Assembly (NCBI GenBank): GCA_028284225.1
Contig: JANQSD010000015.1
Location: forward strand, 1 to 64,000
Direction: 5' to 3'
Length of the DNA stretch: 64,000 bases
Source of the DNA: Arenicellales bacterium
GTDB lineage: Bacteria > Pseudomonadota > Gammaproteobacteria > Arenicellales > JAHEKD01
Below, piece by piece: positions 38,263 through 48,717 of this stretch. Every line of letters starts with the position of its first letter. Within the stretch, counting starts at the first letter, position 1. The notes beneath the pieces were generated by a model. The model was not told where the DNA came from. It worked only from the letters and a program-made list of their open reading frames with translations, and made no database searches. Both the position numbers and the translations under genes were made by a program.

Positions 38263-38300
38263 TGACCCCTCCTGTTCTCCCCTGGAAGGGGCGGGCAATC
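38263..38300. repeat. Short dispersed palindromic repeat after cysS
   Basis: CCCCTCCTGTTCTCCCCTGG followed by AAGGGGCGGG forms a GC-rich hairpin. The CTCCCCTGAAAGGGG-like core also appears in the element at 62690, so it is likely one dispersed family. Confidence 0.5.
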
Positions 38301-38416
38301 ACAAGAACTCAATGGTTACGGCCTTGCATAGATTTTGTTTATTGGGAAATGAAACGTGCATTAAACTAAATACTTAATTTTACAGAGTCATCGAGTTTCA
38401 ATTTAAAATTGTATAA

Positions 38417-38683
38417 ATGAACATCCCCCAATATCTGATAACCAAACTGATTCGAGGCTATCAACTTACTCTTTCGCCGTTAGTTGGGTTTCATTGCCGG
38501 TTTGATCCATCCTGTTCAGAGTATATGCGTCAGGCTGTTATTGAGCATGGAGCTATAAAAGGTGTGTATTTGGGTGTTAAACGTCTGCTTCGGTGCCATC
38601 CCTGGGGCGGGCATGGTTATGATCCGGTGACAAAAGACTCTGATAAAAAGTCCGATTATTCTTCAACATCCAGCACTCACTAA
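38417..38683 (+). CDS. yidD: Membrane protein insertion efficiency factor
   Basis: An 88-residue Yid[37 protein letters not shown] and [15 protein letters not shown] contain the conserved cysteines and motifs. It helps membrane protein insertion near YidC. It is remarkable only in being separated from the usual rpmH-rnpA-yidC locus. Confidence 0.94.
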   Translation: MNIPQYLITKLIRGYQLTLSPLVGFHCRFDPSCSEYMRQAVIEHGAIKGVYLGVKRLLRCHPWGGHGYDPVTKDSDKKSDYSSTSSTH

Positions 38684-38688
38684 CTCAG

Positions 38689-39237
38689 TTGCCTTCTCCA
38701 GTCGGACATACATTGTTAGGATTAGCAGCCGCGCATATTCCGCTCAGGCAAAAGCTGTATCAATCTGTGTTTTGGCTTGGATTTGTGGTCCTGGCGGCCA
38801 ATGCACCCGATCTGGACTTTCTCCCAGGCTGGTTTATCGGTGACTTTAATCGTTTTCACCATGGTATTTCTCACTCGATTGGGATGGCACTGATTTTTGC
38901 GGTAGTCTGTGCATGGATTTCCCGTTTTTTTACTCAACAGACCAAACTGGTTTTCTGGGTGGGGTTGCTGGTTTTTCTGTCACATTTGCTGGGGGATTAC
39001 CTGGGAGTGGATAGGGTAGAGCCTTTTGGTGCCCAGTTTTTATGGCCGCTCAGTAATGAATACTATCTGGCTCCATTTCAGTTCTTTCATCCGGTTGAAC
39101 ATGGTGATGTGGGGGAAGCTACAAACACTGTTTTCGACAAAATATTTTCAATGGATAATGTGATTGCTGCAGCAAAAGAGATATTGCTAGTATTGCCCTT
39201 GTGGTTGATTACTTTCTGGTTGGCTCGTCGAGGTTAA
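38689..39237 (+). CDS. DUF457/YdjM-like membrane-bound metal-dependent hydrolase
   Basis: A 182-residue integral membrane protein with four to five hydrophobic segments. MPSPVGHTLLGLAAAH, ANAPDLDFLPG, RFHHGISHSIG and LLVFLSHLLGDYLG carry the His/Asp pattern of this family. The substrate is unknown. The start is TTG at 38689, six bases after yidD; the next gene starts two bases after its stop. Confidence 0.82.
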   Translation: MPSPVGHTLLGLAAAHIPLRQKLYQSVFWLGFVVLAANAPDLDFLPGWFIGDFNRFHHGISHSIGMALIFAVVCAWISRFFTQQTKLVFWVGLLVFLSHLLGDYLGVDRVEPFGAQFLWPLSNEYYLAPFQFFHPVEHGDVGEATNTVFDKIFSMDNVIAAAKEILLVLPLWLITFWLARRG

Positions 39238-39238
39238 T

Positions 39239-40081
39239 ATGCGAATTTTAATTGCCGGTTGCGGTGATATAGGTACTAAAGCAGGAATCATGTTGCATGA
39301 AAAAGGCCATGAGGTTTTTGGTCTTAAACGAGATATTTCCACACTCCCTGAACAGATTATTCCTATAAAGGCAGATTTAAGCGAGGCAATCGATCCTAGT
39401 ATATTGCCAACGGATGTTGACAAGGTCATCTACATTCTCGCTGCAAGTGCTTTTAATGAGCAAGCCTATCAGCAGGCTTATGTTGACGGCGCAAGGCAGT
39501 TGCTCGAAGCCCTGGGTAATCAGGTCAAAACATTAGATCGATTCATATTTGTTTCAAGCACCAGTGTTTATGCGCAGAACAATGGTGAGTGGGTTGATGA
39601 GCAATCCTTAACAGAGCCTGTCTCGTTTAACGGACGGGTCATGTTGCAGGCTGAGCAACAGATTTTAAACTTAGCTCAGGGTTTAGTTGTACGTTTCAGT
39701 GGTATTTACGGTCCGGGGCGTAATCGCATGCTTGCACAAGTTAAAGCAGGTCAGATCGCTGCTGAGAGACCCGTTATTTATTCCAATCGCATTCACAGTA
39801 ATGATTGTGCATCAGTGTTAGTGTATTTGACTGAATTAAGTGGGTTACAAGATAAAATTTTACTTGCTTCTGACCACTATCCGGTCAATCTAAATGAAAT
39901 TCAAACCTGGTTGGCGGATCAACTGGGTGTCCCTGAGACTCAACGTGATTATCAAATACCAAAGCGTCGTGCCGGCAGCAAGCGTATCAGTAATAAGCGA
40001 TTAACTGAACTAGGTTATGAGTTTAAGTTTCCCGATTACCGTGCCGGTTATGGGGATATCTTGAAGAGCATCAATAATTAA
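39239..40081 (+). CDS. SDR family NAD-dependent epimerase/dehydratase-like protein
   Basis: A 280-residue extended/atypical SDR. The Rossmann motif is ILIAGCGDIGTKAG at residues 3-16. IFVSSTSVYAQNNGEWVDE supplies the catalytic Ser/Tyr region, but the expected YxxxK is not evident (NGRVMLQAEQ follows), as in YeeZ-like proteins. VVRFSGIYGPGRNR is typical of them. Its metabolic role is unassigned. It may be co-transcribed with yidD and the DUF457 gene. Confidence 0.8.
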   Translation: MRILIAGCGDIGTKAGIMLHEKGHEVFGLKRDISTLPEQIIPIKADLSEAIDPSILPTDVDKVIYILAASAFNEQAYQQAYVDGARQLLEALGNQVKTLDRFIFVSSTSVYAQNNGEWVDEQSLTEPVSFNGRVMLQAEQQILNLAQGLVVRFSGIYGPGRNRMLAQVKAGQIAAERPVIYSNRIHSNDCASVLVYLTELSGLQDKILLASDHYPVNLNEIQTWLADQLGVPETQRDYQIPKRRAGSKRISNKRLTELGYEFKFPDYRAGYGDILKSINN

Positions 40082-40260
40082 TCGTTGACCAAAAACAGGG
40101 TGGATCGATTATTGAAATCGATAACTCAGTTGGCTTGTTGTGCAGCATTTAATTCATCGGCTGAAAATTTACTGGATTTCAATGCTTGATGAGTTTTTAA
40201 AGAAATTCCTGGGAACTTGGCTTTAGAAGTTTAGAGATTTCAATATATAGCTACAAGCGC

Positions 40261-40289
40261 TTGCTTAAGCCCCATATGTTGTGTATTCT
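40261..40289 (+). promoter_or_regulatory. Sigma-70 promoter of the cobalamin riboswitch
   Basis: TTGCTT and TATTCT separated by 17 bases, with the start expected near 40296, right at the beginning of the riboswitch. DNA between the SDR stop (40081) and here is AT-rich and holds nothing else I recognise. Confidence 0.6.
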
Positions 40290-40295
40290 CGCTGC

Positions 40296-40436
40296 TGGTG
40301 TTAATGGTTAAGGGAAATCGGTTAAATGCCGATGCTGCCCCCGCAACTGTAAATGGTGAGTTTATTTCAGTACCACTGGGCAACCGGGAAGGTGAAATAA
40401 GCGTTCTAGCCGTGAGCCAGGAGACCTGCCGTTAGC
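40296..40436 (+). promoter_or_regulatory. Cobalamin riboswitch
   Basis: The conserved order of the adenosylcobalamin-type aptamer is readable: AAGGGAAATCGG, TGCTGCCCCCGCAACTGTAA, CCACTGGGCAACCGGGAAGG, and the B12 box GAGCCAGGAGACCTGCC at 40414-40430. A hairpin CCGAAC/GTTTCGG at 40448-40465 follows and could act in a translation-type expression platform. The regulated gene is the unknown small protein at 40542, not a familiar btuB or cob gene. Confidence 0.95.
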
Positions 40437-40476
40437 GAATGTTATGACCGAACGGGGTGTTTCGGCGGGAACCAAC

Positions 40477-40575
40477 ATGACATTGCTCTTCAAAAATTTG
40501 TTCAGTTTCCGTCCTGCCCTGGCATTAAATGGAGATAAACCATGCCAGCACGACAAAATAATGTTTCTAATCTAG
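40477..40575 (+). other. Possible 32-codon leader ORF behind the riboswitch
   Basis: An ATG eight bases after GGCGGG opens a 32-codon frame (MTLLFKNLFSFRPALALNGD onward) that overlaps the start of the 114-residue gene in another frame. It could be a leader peptide coupling riboswitch state to translation, or chance. Confidence is low. Confidence 0.25.
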
Positions 40576-40886
40576 TTGTATTTCCAGGCTGCGATCCCAA
40601 AGCCAAGCTAAGCCATATATTTTTAAACGACCAAATCAACAATAAAGCCGAATTGGTGATATTGAATTGGTTGGTTGCCTTGCCGAGTGCAATTGATCCG
40701 GCATTTGCAGCTCGATCGGTTTTGATAAAACTTGAAGCGGAAAAACAATCGCTCAGTAAAGATCAACGTAACTTACTCACGTTGCTGCGTGAAATTTCTA
40801 ATCATCCTCGCCAAAAGTTGCTCAAGTTGGCGGATAGAAATGATCGAGACAAGCGCCGCAGAAACTGGTTGAGGCGTACGCAGTAG
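40542..40886 (+). CDS. Small protein of unknown function under B12 riboswitch control
   Basis: I do not recognise this 114-residue protein. ATG 40542 has GGAG seven bases upstream. The N-terminal half is mixed (NLVVFPGCDPKAKLSHIFL, with a single Cys). The middle is hydrophobic and helical (ELVILNWLVALPSAIDPAFA). The C-terminal third is strongly basic (RDKRRRNWLRR at the end), suggesting a nucleic-acid or acidic-partner contact. There is no signal peptide and no clear membrane span. Control by cobalamin is inferred from the leader. Confidence 0.7.
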   Translation: MPARQNNVSNLVVFPGCDPKAKLSHIFLNDQINNKAELVILNWLVALPSAIDPAFAARSVLIKLEAEKQSLSKDQRNLLTLLREISNHPRQKLLKLADRNDRDKRRRNWLRRTQ

Positions 40887-40897
40887 AAAACATTCTT

Positions 40898-41578
40898 CTA
40901 TGGTTTGGTTTTTTCACTGTTAAATACCAGATTACAAATAATCAGTGCCGCCAATGCACCGATGAGTTGTGCAATGATAAAGCCAGCTATATTTGCCGGT
41001 GCAATACCGGCAAATGTATCTGAAAAACCGCGGGCAATAGTGACTGCGGGATTAGCAAACGATGTGGATGCAGTAAACCAGTATGCCGCTGTGATATATA
41101 ACCCGACCAGCCAGGGGATTGCATTCGGCGCTGAATGAAGACCGCCAAGTATGGCTAGCAAAAGCCCAAAAGTGGCAATGGATTCGGCAAACCATTGTCC
41201 GGTGCCTGTGCGGATAGTGGTTGATGCTTGTAAAAGCACTTCCTCAAACATGATGTGTGTTGAAAGCACGCCCAGAATGCCGGCGATTATCTGTACGGCA
41301 ATGTAAATCACTGCAAGCTGCAAGGATAATTCTTTTTTTAACCAGAACACCATGGTTACGGCAGGATTAAAATGTGCTCCCGAAATCGGTCCGAATATAG
41401 TAATAATGACAACCAATATTGCACCTGTCGGAATAGTATTGCACAACAATGCTAAAGCAATAGAGTCGCCGGATAATCGCTGTGCCATAATACCGGAGCC
41501 AACTACAGTGGCTAATAGCAAAGCAGTGCCAAGTGCCTCAGCGGTGAGTTTTTGCAAAGTTGAATAGGAGTTCATCAA
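40898..41578 (-). CDS. MIP family channel (aquaporin/glycerol facilitator-like)
   Basis: A 226-residue membrane channel with six spans and both half-helix motifs, in GAHFNPAVTMVFW near residue 67 and TSFANPAVTIARGFSD near 180. It is distinct from AqpZ and closer to the solute-conducting MIP group seen near stress or arsenic genes; the substrate is unproven. It is divergent from oxyR with 67 bases between, so OxyR control is plausible. It converges on the B12-controlled gene. Confidence 0.87.
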   Translation of the reverse strand: MMNSYSTLQKLTAEALGTALLLATVVGSGIMAQRLSGDSIALALLCNTIPTGAILVVIITIFGPISGAHFNPAVTMVFWLKKELSLQLAVIYIAVQIIAGILGVLSTHIMFEEVLLQASTTIRTGTGQWFAESIATFGLLLAILGGLHSAPNAIPWLVGLYITAAYWFTASTSFANPAVTIARGFSDTFAGIAPANIAGFIIAQLIGALAALIICNLVFNSEKTKP

Positions 41579-41645
41579 AATACTCTAGTCACAAAATGGC
41601 TTATTATATGACTGAAATGTTACAGAAAGTTGTCAATAACGCACG

Positions 41646-42548
41646 ATGACATTAAAAGAGTTAGCGTATTTAGTTGCGGTTGCGGATTATGGCCATTTTG
41701 GTCATGCCGCCAGGTCATGCCATGTCAGCCAGCCTACTTTGAGCACACAATTAAAGAAATTAGAGGATCGCCTTGGTGTTGCCCTGGTTGAGCGGACCAG
41801 CAAAAACGTTCATTTAACACCAGTAGGTGAGCAGATTGTAGTTCGAGCCCGTGAAATTTTAGCCAATGCGGACTCCATTATAGAAATTGCTAAATCCCAA
41901 ACCAGTGAATTAGTCGGTGCTTTTAATTTAGGTGTTATCCCAACCATTAGCCCATATGTATTGCCGTGGGTGGCACCGCTCTTAAATAAGCATTTCAGTC
42001 AATTAAATCTAATCGTACATGAAGATATTACAGAGGAGCTATTGATTAAATTAAAAGAGCACCGATTAGATGCACTATTGCTTGCTTTGCCGGTTGACGG
42101 TCTGGGTTTGGAGTCGGCTTCGCTATTCAATGAGCCGTTCTGGTTTGCCTGTCATAAATCACATCGTTTTGCCAAGTTCAAGAAAATTACTCAAGCACAT
42201 TTAAAGCAGGAAACCCTGCTGTTGTTAACTGAGGGTCACTGTCTGCGTGAACAGGCACTTGAAGTATGCGGAATGACCTCTGCTAATCAAAATCTGAGAA
42301 CTGATTTTCGTGCATCCAGTCTGGAAACAATCAGACAAATGGTGCAGGCAGGTTGGGGCTCGACCCTATTACCGGCTTTAGCCATCGAAGGCGATAAATC
42401 GAAAGATATTGCAATTAAACCACTGACAAAAAATGCTTACCGCCAGGTTGGATTAGTTTGGCGCAGTGGTTTTCCTAAACACACAGAGTTAATCAAATTA
42501 ACTAAAATTATCAAAAATAATTTACCCAGATCAGTCTATAAAGCTTGA
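41646..42548 (+). CDS. oxyR: Hydrogen peroxide-sensing LysR regulator OxyR
   Basis: A LysR-type regulator of 300 residues. The N-terminal helix-turn-helix spans HFGHAARSCHVSQPTLSTQL. The redox pair is present in TEGHCLREQALEVCGM, equivalent to Cys199 and Cys208 of E. coli OxyR, so disulfide sensing should work. It lies directly upstream of katG, its classic target. Confidence 0.95.
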   Translation: MTLKELAYLVAVADYGHFGHAARSCHVSQPTLSTQLKKLEDRLGVALVERTSKNVHLTPVGEQIVVRAREILANADSIIEIAKSQTSELVGAFNLGVIPTISPYVLPWVAPLLNKHFSQLNLIVHEDITEELLIKLKEHRLDALLLALPVDGLGLESASLFNEPFWFACHKSHRFAKFKKITQAHLKQETLLLLTEGHCLREQALEVCGMTSANQNLRTDFRASSLETIRQMVQAGWGSTLLPALAIEGDKSKDIAIKPLTKNAYRQVGLVWRSGFPKHTELIKLTKIIKNNLPRSVYKA

Positions 42549-42578
42549 TTGATAAAATCAATCGAAAAGAGTTATAAA

Positions 42579-42615
42579 ATCGATTGGCCCTATCGACTGT
42601 AACATATTATATTTA
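42579..42615 (+). promoter_or_regulatory. Candidate OxyR binding site before katG
   Basis: ATCG-N7-CTAT-N7-AACA-N7-TTTA, a partial match to the ATAG-N7-CTAT-N7-ATAG-N7-CTAT consensus (CTAT is exact). It is 35-70 bases before the katG start. Weak on sequence, better on context. Confidence 0.4.
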
Positions 42616-42640
42616 TGCCCCAGAAGTAAATCAGATTTAG

Positions 42641-44857
<2,217 letters not shown>

Positions 44858-44877
44858 TTAACCCTCTCTCTAGTATT

Positions 44878-44903
44878 AAGGGCCCTGTTAGCAGGGCCCT
44901 TTC
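44878..44903 (+). terminator. Terminator of katG
   Basis: AAGGGCCCTG and CAGGGCCCTT arms around a four-base loop, then TTTC. Confidence 0.85.
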
Positions 44904-45232
44904 ATTCTAGTCCGGGAATTTATGGATTTCGAACAGGTCTAGCTGTCACTGAAACGTTAATAGTTAATATTATTTTCTTGTATTTTCATACATTAAATCG
45001 CCACCGATTTAATGATTATTAAAACTTAATCAAAGTTTACAATTTCCATCATTAAAGCAGCTTTAATCGAGCAACTACTCTGCTAAAATAATTTTTATAA
45101 CAATAATTCTTTTGTGTCGTGAACTTCAATTTTGACGAGTCAGATTGTCGGTGTTTTTTCACTTAAGACAGGATCGTTGGGGATTATTGCGATTTGAATC
45201 GCTGTGTTTAACTTTCATTAAGGAATTTCTTT
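44904..45232. other. AT-rich intergenic region between katG and aqpZ
   Basis: I see no coding sequence or known RNA. It must hold the aqpZ promoter; a short inverted repeat ATTAAAGC/GCTTTAAT lies near 45051. A candidate ribosome site AAGGAA is near 45219. Confidence 0.5.
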
Positions 45233-45943
45233 ATGTCTTTATCAAAAAAATTAGGTGCCGAATTTATTGGTACGTTTTGGCTGGTTTTAGGTGGTTGTGG
45301 CAGTGCAGTACTAGCAGCAACATTTGGCGATGACTTAAGCAGTACCCTGGGCATTGGTCTAGTAGGCGTTTCATTAGCGTTTGGACTAACGGTACTGACC
45401 ATGGCTTACGCAATTGGACATATATCCGGCTGTCATTTAAACCCGGCAGTTTCTTTTGGGTTAATGATAGGTGGTCGATTTTCAGCAGCAGAATTATTGC
45501 CTTACATCATTGCACAAGTTGCAGGTGGAATTGCCGGTGCTGCTGTATTACTGATAATAGCTTCCGGTGTAACAGGTTTTGACGTTTCGGCAGGATTTGC
45601 CTCAAACGGGTATGGAGAAAATTCACCCGGAGGTTATAGCTTTGCAGCAGCACTCGTTACTGAAGTGGTGATGACTTTCATGTTTTTAATTATTATCCTG
45701 GGCGCCACTGATGAGCGAGCACCGGCGGGTCTTGCACCAATAGCAATTGGTTTAGGCCTGACGCTGATTCACTTAATCAGCATACCCGTCACTAATACTT
45801 CAGTTAATCCTGCCAGAAGTACAGGTGTGGCTATTTTTCAAGGTGGCTGGGCACTACAGCAGCTGTGGCTATTCTGGGTCGCACCCATAGGCGGTGCAAT
45901 TCTTGCTGGTGTTTTCTATCGATGGATGGGTAGTAAAGACTAA
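45233..45943 (+). CDS. aqpZ: Aquaporin Z
   Basis: A 236-residue water channel. [21 protein letters not shown], the first NPA motif in [13 protein letters not shown], and the second in [16 protein letters not shown] are AqpZ hallmarks; the histidine and arginine of the water-selective filter appear present ([14 protein letters not shown]). It may also pass hydrogen peroxide. It is the second MIP gene close to oxyR-katG. Confidence 0.95.
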   Translation: MSLSKKLGAEFIGTFWLVLGGCGSAVLAATFGDDLSSTLGIGLVGVSLAFGLTVLTMAYAIGHISGCHLNPAVSFGLMIGGRFSAAELLPYIIAQVAGGIAGAAVLLIIASGVTGFDVSAGFASNGYGENSPGGYSFAAALVTEVVMTFMFLIIILGATDERAPAGLAPIAIGLGLTLIHLISIPVTNTSVNPARSTGVAIFQGGWALQQLWLFWVAPIGGAILAGVFYRWMGSKD

Positions 45944-45956
45944 CCGACAGTAATGG

Positions 45957-45990
45957 CAAAGCCCCACTGTATCAGCTGGGGCTTTGTTTT
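45957..45990 (+). terminator. Terminator of aqpZ
   Basis: CAAAGCCCCA and TGGGGCTTTG arms around a ten-base loop, followed by TTTT. Confidence 0.85.
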
Positions 45991-46103
45991 GAACCCGGAT
46001 TAGAATCTATCTCAAAATGCTCATTTACCTTAAGTAAACGGCGCTTTTTCGCCCACTTTTTCCACGTCTGAATATCGTTCGACTATTTTGAGGTAAGTTC
46101 TAG

Positions 46104-47342
46104 TTAATCTTTATCGGGCAGGATTAAGTTCAACAAAATTCCTAAAATTGCGGATAATCCGATGCCTTGCAAAACAAAATCTCCGGCATTGAGTTGCATG
46201 CCGCCAATACCAAACACCAGGATTAAAGCGATAATTGCCAGATTACGGGGCCGAGTCAAATCGGTTTTATCATTGGCAAAGGTATTAATGCCGATTGCGG
46301 CAATCATACCGAATAGCAACGTCATAATCCCGCCCATCACAGGTGTAGGGATTGTGGATAAAAATGCACCTAGCTTGCCGCAAAACGAAAGCACAATGGC
46401 AAATAAAGCCGCCCAGGTCATGATGGCCGGATTGAAAGCTCGAGTAAGGGTTACTGCTCCTGTTACTTCGGAATAGGTAGTATTTGGCGGACCGCCTACC
46501 ATGGCCGCAGCAGAAGTGGCCAGGCCATCACCTAATAAAGTTTTGTTTAAACCCGGTTTTTCCAGGTAATTTTTGCCGGTGACATTACTGATTGCCAACA
46601 TGTCACCGATATGTTCAATTGCCGGAGCAATGGCTACAGGAACAATAAATAAAATGGCCTGCCAGTTAATTTCCGGCATCACAAAATCAGGAATAGCAAA
46701 CAACGGCGCGGCAGCGATTGCATCAAAGCTGACTAATCCCATGACCATGGCCAGTACATAGCCGGAAACAATGCCGATCAGAATAGGAACCAGCTTGAAC
46801 ACGCCGCTACCCAATACCGCCACAAACAGAGTCACAGCCAGAGAAAACATGGAAACAATCAATGCCTTATCTTGTGGAACCAGGACTGCAGCCCCGTCAC
46901 CGGTTTTACCCAGTGCCAGATTAACCGCAACAGGGGCCAGGCTAAGACCAATCACCATGATGACCGGGCCGACTACGACCGGTGGTAACAAGCGATGTAA
47001 AAATTCTCTGCCTCTTAAGGTGACCACAGCACTCAGTACCATATAAAGTAAACCGGCCGCGAATAATCCGGATAAGGTTGCCGGGATTCCCCATTGTTGT
47101 ACGCCGTAGATGATCGGTGCGATAAATGCAAAGGAAGAGGCTAAAAATATCGGGACTTGTCTGCCCGTTACTAACTGAAAGATCAAGGTGCCGATGCCAG
47201 CCGTAAATAACGCAACATTCGGATTAAGTCCAGTCAAGATAGGCACTAACACTAAAGCACCGAATGCAACGCACAGCATTTGTGCACCCACGATGACTTG
47301 TTTTATCGGATTCTCTAATTCGGCTTCAGCTGTTTGAGTCAT
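46104..47342 (-). CDS. uraA: Uracil permease, NCS2 family
   Basis: A 412-residue transporter with about 14 hydrophobic segments. LASSFAFIAPI, the IAPAIEHIGDMLAISN motif with its conserved Glu, and GDGLATSAAAMVGGPPNTTY are characteristic of nucleobase:cation symporter-2 proteins. Co-location with upp (nine bases) indicates uracil as substrate. It is the last gene of thiN-upp-uraA. Confidence 0.94.
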   Translation of the reverse strand: MTQTAEAELENPIKQVIVGAQMLCVAFGALVLVPILTGLNPNVALFTAGIGTLIFQLVTGRQVPIFLASSFAFIAPIIYGVQQWGIPATLSGLFAAGLLYMVLSAVVTLRGREFLHRLLPPVVVGPVIMVIGLSLAPVAVNLALGKTGDGAAVLVPQDKALIVSMFSLAVTLFVAVLGSGVFKLVPILIGIVSGYVLAMVMGLVSFDAIAAAPLFAIPDFVMPEINWQAILFIVPVAIAPAIEHIGDMLAISNVTGKNYLEKPGLNKTLLGDGLATSAAAMVGGPPNTTYSEVTGAVTLTRAFNPAIMTWAALFAIVLSFCGKLGAFLSTIPTPVMGGIMTLLFGMIAAIGINTFANDKTDLTRPRNLAIIALILVFGIGGMQLNAGDFVLQGIGLSAILGILLNLILPDKD

Positions 47343-47351
47343 TATATTTCC

Positions 47352-47978
47352 CTATTTTGTTCCAAAAATTTTATCGCCGGCATCACCCAGTCCGGGCAAG
47401 ATATAACCGACATCGTTTAGTTTTTCATCAATTGATGCCGTGTATATGTCAACATCGGGGTGGGCTGTGGTGATTTTTTCGATGCCTTCCGGGGCGGCAA
47501 CCAAAAAAAGTCCGGTAATTTGAGAGCAACCTGCTTGTTTGAGCAACTCAACAGTGGCTAATAAGGTTCCGCCGGTAGCCAGCATCGGATCGATAATTAT
47601 TACCCGGCGTTCAGCGATATCAGCAACTAATTTGCTGAAATACGTCACCGGTTGAAGCGTTTCTTCATTTCGGTATAGACCAACAACACTTACTTTGGCA
47701 CTAGGTACAGCGGTGAGTACACCGTCCAGCATGCCGATACCCGCACGCAAAATCGGTACCACAGTAAATTTTTTGCCTTTTATTTTTTCAACTTCGATGC
47801 TACCGGCCCAACCTTGAATCGTAATGGTTTCCGTGGGTAGATCTCTGGTGGCTTCATATGTCAATAATGCACCGATCTCTCCGGCTAACTCTCTGAAGTG
47901 TTTAGTGCTGATATCGTGCTGACGAATTAATGCAAGTTTATGCTTGATCAGTGGATGGTTGATTTCATGAACGGCCAT
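47352..47978 (-). CDS. upp: Uracil phosphoribosyltransferase
   Basis: Makes UMP from uracil and PRPP in pyrimidine salvage. It has 208 residues. [13 protein letters not shown] at the start, [15 protein letters not shown], the PRPP loop [16 protein letters not shown] and the uracil-binding C-terminus [17 protein letters not shown] are diagnostic. Confidence 0.97.
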   Translation of the reverse strand: MAVHEINHPLIKHKLALIRQHDISTKHFRELAGEIGALLTYEATRDLPTETITIQGWAGSIEVEKIKGKKFTVVPILRAGIGMLDGVLTAVPSAKVSVVGLYRNEETLQPVTYFSKLVADIAERRVIIIDPMLATGGTLLATVELLKQAGCSQITGLFLVAAPEGIEKITTAHPDVDIYTASIDEKLNDVGYILPGLGDAGDKIFGTK

Positions 47979-47980
47979 AG

Positions 47981-48625
47981 TTATTCCTTAATGCTATTGT
48001 TAGATCGGCTGTCAGTTAAAACCAACAAGACGCCATTATTTAAGCTTATCGAAGCCGGGTTGGTGACAGTTTGATTGCTTAGGCCAAAGCCGCTACCCAT
48101 CAGGATAGTCGCATCGGTAAGTGGGTATTTCATGCCCTGGTTCGAAACGCCGTGACAGTCATTCAGCATTGCCATGATGCTGACAGTTTGCCCGATTTGG
48201 TGCTCGATAACAATTTCATGGCCGCACTTCAGTAAATAACCATTTTGCCTGGCTCCGGGCATGGCTACGGGCAATAGTTTTGATTGTCGTGCCAGGCACA
48301 GCAAATTAGCCAATGCGTGATCAGTACGACCGCCCCATGTACCTAAGACAGTTAACCGCTGCGGTGATTCTGCCAGCGCAGCTTGAATCGCCAGTTCAAG
48401 GTCAGTAAGGTCCTTGTGACTGGAATAGTGATCAATCCTAGTGGCAAATTCGGGCAAACGTTCAAAATCGTGATCCTCTAGACTGTCGAAATCTCCAATG
48501 GCCAGATCGATTGCAAGATGATTTTCAATACACCACTTACAACCGCCATCGACACCAATAATAAAATCATAGTTCTCTATCGGTGCGGCATCATCTGTTT
48601 GATTTAAAACAATTAAAGTATTCAC
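47981..48625 (-). CDS. thiN: Thiamine pyrophosphokinase
   Basis: Transfers pyrophosphate from ATP to thiamine. It has 214 residues. [20 protein letters not shown] and [11 protein letters not shown] contain the Asp residues of the TPK catalytic domain, and [15 protein letters not shown] the thiamine-side motif. Two bases separate it from upp. I see no TPP riboswitch upstream. Confidence 0.88.
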   Translation of the reverse strand: MNTLIVLNQTDDAAPIENYDFIIGVDGGCKWCIENHLAIDLAIGDFDSLEDHDFERLPEFATRIDHYSSHKDLTDLELAIQAALAESPQRLTVLGTWGGRTDHALANLLCLARQSKLLPVAMPGARQNGYLLKCGHEIVIEHQIGQTVSIMAMLNDCHGVSNQGMKYPLTDATILMGSGFGLSNQTVTNPASISLNNGVLLVLTDSRSNNSIKE

Positions 48626-48717
48626 AATCAGCTTGATAGAGTACGCACTTTCAGTTTAAACGAGTTTATTCTACAATCCCCGTCCGTTTTTAACGAATAA
48701 AACTGAGATTAAATCTT

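Noticed and set aside
48626-48717. TPP riboswitch near thiN
   Set aside because: The upstream DNA lacks the CTGAGA and ACCTGA-type thi-box motifs.
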